From the NCBI GenBank assembly GCA_040007395.1, contig JBDTVG010000203.1, positions 1 through 14,756 on the forward strand: a stretch of DNA of 14,756 nt, read 5' to 3'. This document shows, in pieces, positions 6,766-13,611 of this stretch. This DNA is from DATGFK01 sp040007395. GTDB lineage: Bacteria; Chloroflexota; Anaerolineae; Aggregatilineales; UBA2796. Below the pieces are notes generated by a model, which worked only from the letters and a program-made list of their open reading frames with translations, did not search any database and had not been told where the DNA came from. The position numbers were made by a program, and so were the translations under genes. How positions within the stretch are numbered: position 1 is the first letter of the stretch; each line of letters starts with the position of its first letter.

Positions 6766-7104
6766 ATGAACGACCATATCTCGTCTATTATCCATGACTC
6801 CGTTTCTGATGAAACGGTAAAATCGATCTACGAGGGGCTTTCCAGCACCGGTGAAGAACTTGGTCAGCAGATTCAAACCCTGATCCATGAGGGTAATATG
6901 CGCCGTTTGCTTGTCAAAGACAACGATGGGCGAGTAGTAATGGAAATGCCGCTAACGCTGGGTGTCGCTGGCGCACTGAGTTTTGCGCTGTTTGCACCGC
7001 TCAAGTGGAAAGCGATCATCATTCTGGGGACGGTACTTGCCCTACGGTATGTCGCCATTGAACCCTATGAAGATCAAGGGATCTATTTCAACGCACAGAA
7101 GTGA
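6766..7104 (+). CDS. DUF4342 domain-containing membrane protein
   Basis: This 112-residue protein resembles the DUF4342 family. A helical N-terminal part (SDETVKSIYEGLSSTGEELG) is followed by IHEGNMRRLLVKDNDGRVV (40-58), then MEMPLTLGVAGALSFALF, which starts a hydrophobic segment. Two membrane segments are likely, at about 62-78 and 82-97. The function of the family is not established. The ATG at 6766 has AAAGGA (6754-6759) 6 bases upstream and is preferred. An in-frame ATG at 6697, inside a hairpin, would add 23 residues. The position after DUF892 and csbD suggests a stress-envelope role, which is inference. Confidence 0.8.
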   Translation: MNDHISSIIHDSVSDETVKSIYEGLSSTGEELGQQIQTLIHEGNMRRLLVKDNDGRVVMEMPLTLGVAGALSFALFAPLKWKAIIILGTVLALRYVAIEPYEDQGIYFNAQK

Positions 7105-7145
7105 CGCTAGCTAAAGTAAAAATTAAGCCTATCGGCGGCAAATAC

Positions 7146-7165
7146 GGGCGCTCCACTATGCGCCC
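7146..7165 (+). terminator. GC-rich hairpin after the DUF4342 gene
   Basis: GGGCGC (7146-7151) pairs with GCGCCC (7160-7165) around an 8-base loop, 41 bases after the DUF4342 stop, followed by an AT-rich but interrupted stretch. It probably separates this transcript from the lipid kinase gene. The rest of the 7105-7353 gap shows no confident promoter. Confidence 0.5.
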
Positions 7166-7353
7166 ATATTGCATTTAGGGACTATTCCTCATCTCGAAAC
7201 GCTAAACCGTGAAAACATATTTCCTGCGCCTGACGCACCAATGCGGTATAGATTGCTAGCGTATTTAGGTAGATGTATTGCGAAGATTATGCGAGTCTTG
7301 GAATTAATCATTTACGTGGCAAATATCCCTAAGCTGAACAGTAGGAGTCATTG

Positions 7354-8271
7354 ATGATCAAGCGGGTATGTATCGTTATTAATCCGGCGGCGGGCCAAGA
7401 TCGTCCGTTTCTGGGTATTTTCAATAAATTTTTCAACGATGCCCAGATCGATTGGGATATTTGCGTTACCAAGAAAGCAGGGGATGGAACCCGTCTGGCT
7501 CGGCAAGCGGTGAAAGACGGCTATGATGCGGTGGCTTCGTTTGGCGGGGACGGCACAGTGATGGAAGTCGCCAATGGACTAATCGGCAGTCAAGTGCCGT
7601 TGGCAATCTTGCCGGGTGGTACGGCAAATGTCATGTCGTTTGAACTTGGCATCCCCAACACACTGGAAGGCGCATTGGCACTGCTGAATACTGAGATTAG
7701 CACCACCCGCAAAGTGGATATGGGTCAGATTGGCGAACGTCATTTTTTACTGCGAGCGGGCATGGGCTTTGAGGCCGATTATGTCGAACAGGCCAGCCGC
7801 GAATTGAAGGATAAAATTGGCTCACTGGCTTATGGGGTCGCCGCGCTTAATGCGCTGCGCGAACCGACAATCTCTCACTATCAATTGACACTGGACGGCA
7901 AGGAAATTGAAAACGAGGGTATGACTTGTTTTGTCGCCAACTCTGGTAGTCTGGGGCAAACTGGTTTGAGTCTGGCTCCTTCGATTGATGTAAGCGATGG
8001 GCTGTTGGATGTGATCGTGATAAACAAGGCCGATCTCGGCTCGATTCTAGGCGTTATGAGAAGTGTCGTTACTCATAACGAAGATGAAAGCGTGCTGCAA
8101 CACTGGCAGGCTCGCGAGATCAATGTGGTTGCTGACCCGCCGCAGTCCGTTCAGATGGACGGGGAAATAATCGGGCAAACTCCACTCCACGTCAAAGTCA
8201 TCCCCGAAGCGGTCAACATTATCATTCCCAAGCCAGTCTCAACTCCGGCAGAAACTCCAAGTGTTAAGTGA
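7354..8271 (+). CDS. Diacylglycerol kinase family lipid kinase (DagK/YegS/BmrU type)
   Basis: This 305-residue enzyme should phosphorylate a lipid such as diacylglycerol, sphingoid base or phosphatidylglycerol with ATP, at the inner face of the membrane. The catalytic domain begins with VCIVINPAAGQ (5-15). The nucleotide-binding motif GGDGTVMEVANGL is at 64-76, and the glycine-rich PLAILPGGTANVMS loop is at 82-95. The C-terminal beta-sandwich carries DVSDGLLDVIVI (212-223) and the VQMDGE motif (266-271), both diagnostic. The length is normal, so the gene looks intact. TTG at 7351 directly precedes the preferred ATG at 7354, which has AGGAG (7343-7347) at 6-base spacing. The last four bases overlap the start of the DUF1003 gene. 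Confidence 0.95.
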   Translation: MIKRVCIVINPAAGQDRPFLGIFNKFFNDAQIDWDICVTKKAGDGTRLARQAVKDGYDAVASFGGDGTVMEVANGLIGSQVPLAILPGGTANVMSFELGIPNTLEGALALLNTEISTTRKVDMGQIGERHFLLRAGMGFEADYVEQASRELKDKIGSLAYGVAALNALREPTISHYQLTLDGKEIENEGMTCFVANSGSLGQTGLSLAPSIDVSDGLLDVIVINKADLGSILGVMRSVVTHNEDESVLQHWQAREINVVADPPQSVQMDGEIIGQTPLHVKVIPEAVNIIIPKPVSTPAETPSVK

Positions 8272-8963
8272 GCGTATCAACAGCTCGTCGAAAGAAGGAT
8301 GTATCAACTGTGGCCCGTCGTAAAACTGCAAGACACCGCTTACCAGACCAGACTGCACTGGATCTGTTAGATCGACTCACTGAGCGCCGTAAAACACTCG
8401 GATCGTTTCGTATCCGTGCAAACGAACGGCGCACCATCATTGAGCGTGCGGCTGACCGCCTGACCGGGATCATGGGGAGTGCGCCGTTTCTAATTTTCCA
8501 TATTGGCCTGTTTTTCGTCTGGATCACGTATAATCTGCACCTTTTGCCAGTGGGTACACCCTACGATCCGTTCCCATTCGGGCTATTGACTCTGGCGATG
8601 ACCCTTGAGCAATCACTGCTAACGATCTTCATTATTATGAGTCAGAACCGCACCGCCGACATTAGCGATCTGCGGAACGAGATCGACTTGCAGATCAACA
8701 TGGTTGCCGAGGAAGAGATCAGCAAAGCCTTAAAAATGCTGCGGCTCATCGGTGAACATCTGGAAATTGCCGAGATCATGAATGATCCCGAAATTCGTGT
8801 GATGGAAAAATCGCTTGATCACGCTCAGATCGAGAAACAAATGATGCAGGAACTTACCCCTGCACCAAAGGAGCCTGAACCCGAACCAGCGAAGGAATCC
8901 CCAATGGAGGGACCCGAACTGCCGCCACCTGCTAAGGCATCGGTGGAGTCCTCGACCTCGTAG
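8268..8963 (+). CDS. DUF1003 domain-containing membrane protein
   Basis: This protein of up to 231 residues belongs to the DUF1003 family of two-helix membrane proteins, of unknown function. A basic N-terminus leads into ERAADRLTGIMGSAPFLIFH (59-78), the family signature. The first membrane helix is at about 70-89, the PYDPFPFGLLTLAMTLEQS hallmark is at 98-116, and the second helix is at about 104-124. The soluble part that follows is helical and probably coiled (131-195). The tail (196-231) is rich in Pro, Glu and Ser. The GTG at 8268 overlaps the lipid kinase stop as GTGA, which suggests translational coupling. A second in-frame GTG at 8310 has a better ribosome site (AGAAGGA at 8293-8299), so the start is uncertain. 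Confidence 0.93.
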   Translation: MSVSTARRKKDVSTVARRKTARHRLPDQTALDLLDRLTERRKTLGSFRIRANERRTIIERAADRLTGIMGSAPFLIFHIGLFFVWITYNLHLLPVGTPYDPFPFGLLTLAMTLEQSLLTIFIIMSQNRTADISDLRNEIDLQINMVAEEEISKALKMLRLIGEHLEIAEIMNDPEIRVMEKSLDHAQIEKQMMQELTPAPKEPEPEPAKESPMEGPELPPPAKASVESSTS

Positions 8964-8973
8964 CTACTTTACT

Positions 8974-9006
8974 GCCTGATAACGAGATTATCTATCTCTA
9001 TCAGGC
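8974..9006. terminator. Hairpin between convergent DUF1003 and aspartokinase genes
   Basis: GCCTGATA (8974-8981) pairs with TATCAGGC (8999-9006), and after a two-base bulge GAGAT (8984-8988) pairs with ATCTC (8994-8998), leaving a 5-base loop. It spans the stop codon of the aspartokinase (9001-9003). No T-run follows on either strand, so it may work with Rho or as a transcript-end stabiliser for both genes. Confidence 0.5.
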
Positions 9007-10401
9007 GACGAGATTGTGCAATACCTGTACCGCTTGGGTTGCATCATCGGCGGCGACTACTAGCGATATGCTGTATTCAGATGATCCCTGAGCAATGACG
9101 AGGATATTGATGCCATGCTCTGCGAGTGCGCCGCACACCCGCGAGGCAACACCCGGCATTCCGCGCATTCCCGCGCCAACAGTAGTAATAATCACCACAT
9201 CGTCTCTAGCCCAGATGCGGTCAACATCCTTACGTTCCAGTGCATAACGCAGTTCGCTGCGAATCGAGTCGAGAGTTGCAGTGACACGATTGGTCGGAAT
9301 CACGAAGCAGAAACTTTGCTCCGAGGATGATTGCGAGATGAGCAGCATACTGGCGCTGGCGCGTGCGACTGCCATAAAAGTACGACCTGCCACCCCGGGC
9401 ACACCGACCATCCCGCGACCCTCGACGGAGATCAGGCTCACGTCCTTGATCGCTGTCACGGCTTTGACGGCTCCTGCGGTGATCTCGGACTGCGGTTGAA
9501 TGAGTGTCCCCACATGAGTCGGGTTAAAGGTGTTGCGAACCCGTACAGGTAATCCTCGATCAATCATCGGCTGTACAGTTTTTGGATGCAGCACCTTCGC
9601 GCCAAAATAGGCCAGTTCCCCGACTTCGCCATAACTCAACACGGGAATCACACGAGCTGTCGGCGCAACACGCGGATCAGCGGTCATAATGCCGTCTACA
9701 TCGGTGTAGATCCACAGGTGGTCGGTATCAATCGCTGCCGCCAGAATTGCACTGCTAAAGTCGCTGCCACCACGTCCCAACGTGGTAATGATCCCTTTGC
9801 GGGTCGCGGCAATAAATCCAGTGACAACAGGTAACATGCCATTTTCGAGACACGGCACAAGATATTGCTGCACTCGCTGGCGTGTCTCATCCATGATCGG
9901 CGCTGCGTCTTGGAAATTGTCGTCGGTAACGATGAGTTCGTTAGCATCAATGGCAATCGAGTCCTTGCCGAGATCGCGCAGATGCGCCGCCAGCAATCGA
10001 GCGCTCAGACGTTCACCGAATGAGCCGATCAAGTCCGTACCGCGTGGCGTGATCTCGCGCAGCACAGCGATGCTGTGGCACAAGGCATTTAGCCCTTCCA
10101 GCAAGCCATCCAGATCGGCAACTAGTGCTTGCTTGATCTTCTCATCGCGGACAAGTTGATCGGCGGTTTCGTGGTGGCGTTGGCGCAAACCCTCAATGAT
10201 ACCAAAGTGGGTGACATCATCCCCGTTAGACGACGTGCGCGCCGCTTCCAGCAGCATGTCGGTCACACCGCTCATTGCCGACACAACGGTGAGAATGCGG
10301 TGACCTTCAGCAGCGTTATCGCAAATAATGCGGGCAACTTGGGCAATAGTATCATGGCTGCCCATCGATGTGCCGCCAAACTTCAACGTAATGGTGCTCA
10401 T
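9001..10401 (-). CDS. Aspartate kinase (monofunctional, ThrA-like, two ACT domains)
   Basis: This 466-residue enzyme phosphorylates L-aspartate to beta-aspartyl phosphate, the first step to lysine, threonine, methionine and diaminopimelate. The amino-acid kinase domain opens with LKFGGTS (6-12). It includes ITPRGTDLIGSFGERLSA (117-134), the ATP-site motif TTLGRGGSDFS (206-216) and YTDVDGIMTADPR (232-244). Two ACT domains follow, at about 320-395 and 400-466; the second contains VGAGMRGMPGVASRVCGAL and the effector-site-like NILVIAQGSSEYSIS. The sequence ends without a homoserine dehydrogenase part, so it is a stand-alone kinase related to the ThrA half, feedback-regulated presumably by threonine or lysine. 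The ATG at 10401 has only GAGG at about 4-base spacing. Confidence 0.96.
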   Translation of the reverse strand: MSTITLKFGGTSMGSHDTIAQVARIICDNAAEGHRILTVVSAMSGVTDMLLEAARTSSNGDDVTHFGIIEGLRQRHHETADQLVRDEKIKQALVADLDGLLEGLNALCHSIAVLREITPRGTDLIGSFGERLSARLLAAHLRDLGKDSIAIDANELIVTDDNFQDAAPIMDETRQRVQQYLVPCLENGMLPVVTGFIAATRKGIITTLGRGGSDFSSAILAAAIDTDHLWIYTDVDGIMTADPRVAPTARVIPVLSYGEVGELAYFGAKVLHPKTVQPMIDRGLPVRVRNTFNPTHVGTLIQPQSEITAGAVKAVTAIKDVSLISVEGRGMVGVPGVAGRTFMAVARASASMLLISQSSSEQSFCFVIPTNRVTATLDSIRSELRYALERKDVDRIWARDDVVIITTVGAGMRGMPGVASRVCGALAEHGINILVIAQGSSEYSISLVVAADDATQAVQVLHNLVA

Positions 10402-10440
10402 AACCCTCAGCGAATGATTTTTTATTGGAATAGACTTGGC

Positions 10441-10469
10441 AGATTAACACGTCCGAGGCTGTCGCGCAA
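10441..10469 (-). promoter_or_regulatory. Possible promoter of the aspartokinase gene
   Basis: On the minus strand, TTGCGC (complement of 10464-10469) and TAATCT (complement of 10441-10446) are spaced 17 bases, with TGT just before the -10, an extended -10 feature. Transcript start would be near 10434. A small 5-bp inverted repeat GTCGC/GCGAC (10461-10465, 10472-10476) overlaps the -35. Confidence 0.35.
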
Positions 10470-10531
10470 GAGCGACCTTCGCTTGGTTAGCGCTACACGT
10501 CAAAATCGCGCCGACTGTATCATTTTTCCAA

Positions 10532-10560
10532 TTGACACAAAATTCGATGCGTAGTTTAAT
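10532..10560 (+). promoter_or_regulatory. Near-consensus sigma-70 promoter for the coiled-coil gene pair
   Basis: A perfect -35 TTGACA (10532-10537) is followed after 17 bases by TTTAAT (10555-10560), five of six matches to the -10 consensus. Transcription would start near 10567, leaving a leader of about 30 bases before the ATG at 10597. Confidence 0.75.
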
Positions 10561-10596
10561 TAATCTGCCCCTTTAATTTAAGAGACCGCATAGCTG

Positions 10597-10953
10597 ATGA
10601 AACTCTGGAAACTTGCCTTTGGTGTGAGCCTTGTAGTAAACGCGCTGCTTTTGCTGCGCGAAATTCGCGAGAAACGAACGTTGACTAGCTATAGCAAAAT
10701 GATTGGCGACCAGATCAGAACATTTGACATTGAAATTAAACAAATTGGTAATCAGTCAAATTTGAGCGATGAGCAAGGCAAAGATGACGAAGCAATGGCG
10801 AACAGCCGCGAAGGGTTAGATGCCCTTGATAAACTAAATACACGCTTTAACGAGTTTAACCAGACGTTAACGGCTCAACACCTAAACATGATTGCGTCAA
10901 ATGATCAGTTGGAAGCCTTTTTAGAGGAGCATGAAAAAAATAATGGTAGATGA
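10597..10953 (+). CDS. Hypothetical membrane-anchored coiled-coil protein
   Basis: This 118-residue protein is not recognised. A single hydrophobic segment, LAFGVSLVVNALLLL (6-20), sits right at the N-terminus. It is followed by the basic REIREKR, which suggests a signal anchor with the C-terminus on the cytoplasmic side. The remainder is charged and helical, with heptad-like hydrophobic spacing from about 35-50 and 72-115. It resembles generic bacterial single-pass proteins with no catalytic motif. The ATG at 10597 lies behind a strong promoter but has only a weak, distant ribosome site. Its last 23 bases overlap the next gene in another frame. The overlap and shared promoter suggest the two proteins are made together. 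Confidence 0.7.
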   Translation: MKLWKLAFGVSLVVNALLLLREIREKRTLTSYSKMIGDQIRTFDIEIKQIGNQSNLSDEQGKDDEAMANSREGLDALDKLNTRFNEFNQTLTAQHLNMIASNDQLEAFLEEHEKNNGR

Positions 10954-11275
10954 AACAGAGAGCGTCCTTTTACAACAACTTTTGCAGCTTCTACAGCAAA
11001 ATCAACAGCTTGTAGAAGGTCTACAACATCTTTTAGCAGAGCGTGAAACTTTTCAACAACGAAGCCAAGCCTTCGAACAACAGAATAAGGATTATCAAAA
11101 AAGGATTAACGATTTAGAACAAAACCTCGACCAATCTCAGCAAATTATCCTACAGCAGGCTGCTGAAATCCAAAGTAACAAGGAATACGTCGCCAAGTTG
11201 AAAGATGCGATTGATACCGCCGAGCGCGAAAAGTGGTCGTACCAGTCCGAATTGGAGAACCTGCGCGGCTACTAA
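10931..11275 (+). CDS. Hypothetical glutamine-rich coiled-coil protein
   Basis: This 114-residue soluble protein is unrecognised and predicted to be almost entirely helical. Residues 11-110 show leucine/glutamine heptads such as LLQQLLQLLQQNQQLVEGLQ (13-32). A polar, glutamine-rich coil follows (41-80), then VAKLKDAIDTAEREKWSYQ (88-106) and the C-terminal LENLRGY. There is no membrane segment or enzyme motif. A GAGGAG sequence at 10924-10929 is too close to the ATG at 10931 and rather far (13 bases) from the in-frame ATG at 10943, so the start is uncertain by four residues. It is probably a structural partner or adaptor of the membrane-anchored coiled-coil protein encoded just upstream. Confidence 0.72.
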   Translation: MKKIMVDETESVLLQQLLQLLQQNQQLVEGLQHLLAERETFQQRSQAFEQQNKDYQKRINDLEQNLDQSQQIILQQAAEIQSNKEYVAKLKDAIDTAEREKWSYQSELENLRGY

Positions 11276-11283
11276 AGGCAGTA

Positions 11284-11306
11284 GGTGAGGACGGCTGATC
11301 CTCACC
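11284..11306. terminator. Stem-loop terminator between convergent genes
   Basis: GGTGAGGA (11284-11291) pairs perfectly with TCCTCACC (11299-11306) around a 7-base loop. It lies 8 bases after the coiled-coil gene stop and 15 bases from the end of the convergent deaminase gene, so it could serve both. A T-run is missing on both sides. Confidence 0.55.
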
Positions 11307-11321
11307 CGATGAGCTAGGCTA

Positions 11322-11795
11322 CTATCGCCAGAAGCCCTCATGCACATTTTGGGCTTCTTGTTCCAGCACTGGTCCAATAACTTCGATACTTCGTTGACCT
11401 CTGGAAAAAACTTCACGACATGGAAGCGCAAGAGTCGGATTTTCAGGATCGTCCCCGGTCATTTCGTGTAGACTCTCTGCTCCCAAGCCATAGACAACAC
11501 GCCCCACATTTCCCCAATAAATCGCCCCAGAACACATCGCACATGGTTCTGTACTTGTATAAAGCGTGCAAGTTAGCAAGAAATTTCTATCAAACTGCCG
11601 CGAGGCTTTCCGCATCAAATTGGTCTCGGCATGACCCGTACAATCTTTTTCCGTAATAACAGTATTTTCCGCCGTGAGCAAAATAGCCCCATCGCTGCCC
11701 ACCAGTATTGCCCCAAATGGGTGATTACCATGTCTGCGCGCTTTACGTGCCACTTCAAGCGCAGATCCGATATAGTATTCGTCTTTTTGTATCAT
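11322..11795 (-). CDS. Nucleoside/nucleobase deaminase of the cytidine deaminase superfamily (GuaD/TadA-like)
   Basis: This 157-residue zinc enzyme hydrolytically removes an amino group from a purine or pyrimidine base. The zinc and catalytic motifs are intact: HAE (H55, A56, E57) and STEPCAMC (81-88, with C85 and C88), followed by SGAIYWGNVGRVVYGL. NHPFGAILV at 24-32 is the substrate-pocket strand. The size and AIYW motif resemble bacterial guanine deaminase more than tRNA adenosine deaminase, but the substrate is not certain. A TTG at 11828 would extend the frame by 11 residues. The ATG at 11795, with AAAGGG about 11 bases upstream, is preferred. The gene is divergent from the KDPG aldolase operon. 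Confidence 0.9.
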   Translation of the reverse strand: MIQKDEYYIGSALEVARKARRHGNHPFGAILVGSDGAILLTAENTVITEKDCTGHAETNLMRKASRQFDRNFLLTCTLYTSTEPCAMCSGAIYWGNVGRVVYGLGAESLHEMTGDDPENPTLALPCREVFSRGQRSIEVIGPVLEQEAQNVHEGFWR

Positions 11796-11879
11796 GGGTG
11801 AGCATTCCCTTTCTACTAGCCCAAGCAATAGATTAATTGTACCTTTACTCAGCCATAACGCCCTACCTACGTAAGGGTG

Positions 11880-11913
11880 TGTTACAATGAACGGCCTAAC
11901 CCAAATAGGTTAG
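11880..11913 (+). promoter_or_regulatory. Extended -10 promoter and operator-like inverted repeat of the KDPG aldolase-KDG kinase operon
   Basis: TGTTACAAT at 11880-11888 is an extended -10 element with a -10 hexamer of TACAAT. No good -35 lies 17 bases upstream. Eight bases downstream, the perfect inverted repeat CTAACC (11896-11901)/GGTTAG (11908-11913) with a 6-base centre covers the expected transcription start, the usual place for a repressor site. A sugar-acid-responsive regulator is a plausible ligand-sensing protein, but it is not in this window. Confidence 0.5.
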
Positions 11914-11947
11914 AATTTTAGCCGGCGATCAAAGGACGATAATTGAG

Positions 11948-12598
11948 ATGCCATCGAACACGGCTCACGCTGCCGCCCAGATTAAACAGTCGGGAGTCGT
12001 GGCGATTATTCGCGGCGACTATGCGCTCAATGAGTTACTCACTATTGCCGAGACTCTGCTAAATGCCTCGGTCACAACGCTAGAAGTAACACTCAATAGT
12101 CGAGGCGCACTCGAAGCGATTGCGGCGCTACGGCAGCATTTTGGGCAGAATATGTTGGTGGGGGCGGGTACAGTTCGCACCGCCGATCAGCTTGATCAGG
12201 CGTTCAAGGTGGGGGCGCAGTTTATCGTTTCGCCCAACTTTGATCCGGCCTCGGCAATCCATGCCAAGCTGCATGATGTCTTGCATTTACCCGGTGTGGC
12301 AACTGCTACCGAAGCGCAAAATGCTTTTCTCGCCGGGTGCGCGATAGTCAAGCTCTTTCCGGCGAATCTGCTTGGTGGCCCTGCCTACCTCAAGGCGCTA
12401 CGTGCGCCCCTCAACGATATTGAGTTTGCGCCCACTGGCGGAATCACTGCCGATAATCTGGTGGACTACGTGCAGGCGGGTGCTGTCGCCGTTGGCGTAG
12501 GCAGTTGGCTTGTTCCAGCGGCGAACTGGTCTACTGCTGAGATCGCGGCACGCGCAAACGCACTCTCCGCCGCTTGGAAAGATGCTCATCATGCCTGA
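11948..12598 (+). CDS. eda: 2-dehydro-3-deoxyphosphogluconate (KDPG) aldolase
   Basis: This 216-residue TIM-barrel class I aldolase cleaves KDPG into pyruvate and glyceraldehyde-3-phosphate, the last step of the Entner-Doudoroff route; many homologues also act on 4-hydroxy-2-oxoglutarate. Conserved elements are VVAIIRG (17-23), LEVTLNSRGALEAI (45-58) with catalytic E46 and R52, VGAGTV (71-76), FIVSPNFDP (92-100), the Schiff-base lysine in VKLFPAN (K135) and the phosphate-binding APTGGI (161-166). The serine-proline-glycine motif of some members is replaced here by SPNF. Length is typical. The ATG at 11948 has AAAGGA (11931-11936) 11 bases upstream. Its end overlaps the KDG kinase gene by 8 bases, so the pair is an operon. 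Confidence 0.93.
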   Translation: MPSNTAHAAAQIKQSGVVAIIRGDYALNELLTIAETLLNASVTTLEVTLNSRGALEAIAALRQHFGQNMLVGAGTVRTADQLDQAFKVGAQFIVSPNFDPASAIHAKLHDVLHLPGVATATEAQNAFLAGCAIVKLFPANLLGGPAYLKALRAPLNDIEFAPTGGITADNLVDYVQAGAVAVGVGSWLVPAANWSTAEIAARANALSAAWKDAHHA

Positions 12599-13580
12599 TT
12601 CGTCCTCACCCTTCGAGGTCACGACTGTCGGCGAGGTCATGCTGCGGTTAAGTGTACCTGCCGGAACACGCCTCGAAATCGCATCTAGTTTGGCAGTGAC
12701 ACCGGGCGGCGCGGAGAGTAACGTTATGGCAGTGCTGGCACGATTAAAGCGGCGCTGCGGCTTAGTGACGGCGCTGCCCGATACATCACTAGGGCGATTG
12801 GCGACGACTCATTTGCGGATGGCAGGGGTAGATATGGGTGGGGTCGTGTGGTGCAAAACAGGCCGCATCGGCACGTATTTCGTCGAGTTTGCCGCGCCAC
12901 CGCACCCGATCCACGTCACCTATGATCGCGCCGACTCATGCGCCGCCCATCTCAGCGCCGATCAGATCGACTGGCAGTATCTTTTAAAAACACGCCTGCT
13001 GCATATCACTGGCATTACCCCCGCACTCTCGGCAAGCTGTCGCGACCTGACGACGGAGATGATTACCCGTGCCAAAAGCGCGAATGTTGCCATTAGCTTT
13101 GATGTAAATTACCGTCAGAAATTGTGGACAACGGAAGAAGCTGCTGAGGTCATGTCGTCTATGATTCAGGGAGTCGATCTGCTGTTCTGCAAGGAAGCGG
13201 ATGCACGGCGTTTATTTGGTTGCACGGGTACGCTCAGCGATGTGATCGGATCGCTGGTTGATCGCAGCGGTGCGCGGCAAGTGGTGGTGACTTCAGGCGA
13301 TCAGGGCGTGACGGCTTGGGACGGCTCGCAATTGCTGCACGAACCCGCCATTCCGGTTCAGATTGTAGATCGGCTTGGGGCAGGCGATGCGTTAGCGGCA
13401 GGTGTGCTTCATGGTTGGCTGAACAGTAATCTTGCCCAAGGACTGCGCTATGGTGTGGGGCTGGCATCGCTGGCGTTGAGTCAGCATGGTGACGTTGTCG
13501 TCACGACCCTTGACGAACTCAATGCGCTGGTTGCCAATTTGCATGGTAATTCACAAAATGGCGAACGTCTGCTACGCTAA
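12591..13580 (+). CDS. kdgK: 2-keto-3-deoxygluconate (KDG) kinase, PfkB/ribokinase family
   Basis: This 329-residue sugar kinase should phosphorylate KDG with ATP, giving KDPG, the substrate of the aldolase encoded just upstream. PfkB features are clear: VTTVGEVMLRL (10-20), the N-terminal signature region PGGAESNVMAVLARL (38-52), FDVNYRQKLW (170-179, typical of KDG kinases), VVTSGDQGV (232-240) and the C-terminal signature VDRLGAGDALAAGV (259-272) with catalytic base D266. The reading frame is open further upstream to 12510, but that part overlaps the aldolase, and the ATG at 12591 matches the usual family start. ATGCCTGA at 12591-12598 contains both this start and the aldolase stop. KDG specificity rests on motif plus neighbour. 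Confidence 0.9.
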   Translation: MPDSSSPFEVTTVGEVMLRLSVPAGTRLEIASSLAVTPGGAESNVMAVLARLKRRCGLVTALPDTSLGRLATTHLRMAGVDMGGVVWCKTGRIGTYFVEFAAPPHPIHVTYDRADSCAAHLSADQIDWQYLLKTRLLHITGITPALSASCRDLTTEMITRAKSANVAISFDVNYRQKLWTTEEAAEVMSSMIQGVDLLFCKEADARRLFGCTGTLSDVIGSLVDRSGARQVVVTSGDQGVTAWDGSQLLHEPAIPVQIVDRLGAGDALAAGVLHGWLNSNLAQGLRYGVGLASLALSQHGDVVVTTLDELNALVANLHGNSQNGERLLR

Positions 13581-13611
13581 TCTACAGTTTGCCACCTCGC
13601 CCTTGTTCGCA

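Noticed and set aside
9782..10554. Plus-strand open frames of 125 and 141 codons opposite aspartokinase
   Set aside because: They are antisense to strongly conserved aspartokinase motifs and show no recognisable domain.
10402..10560. Lysine riboswitch upstream of aspartokinase
   Set aside because: The leader available is short, with only a 5-bp hairpin; the large multi-helix aptamer cannot be fitted.
12510..12590. N-terminal extension of KDG kinase inside the aldolase gene
   Set aside because: The extension is a frame shadow of the aldolase, and the PfkB family start fits the ATG at 12591.
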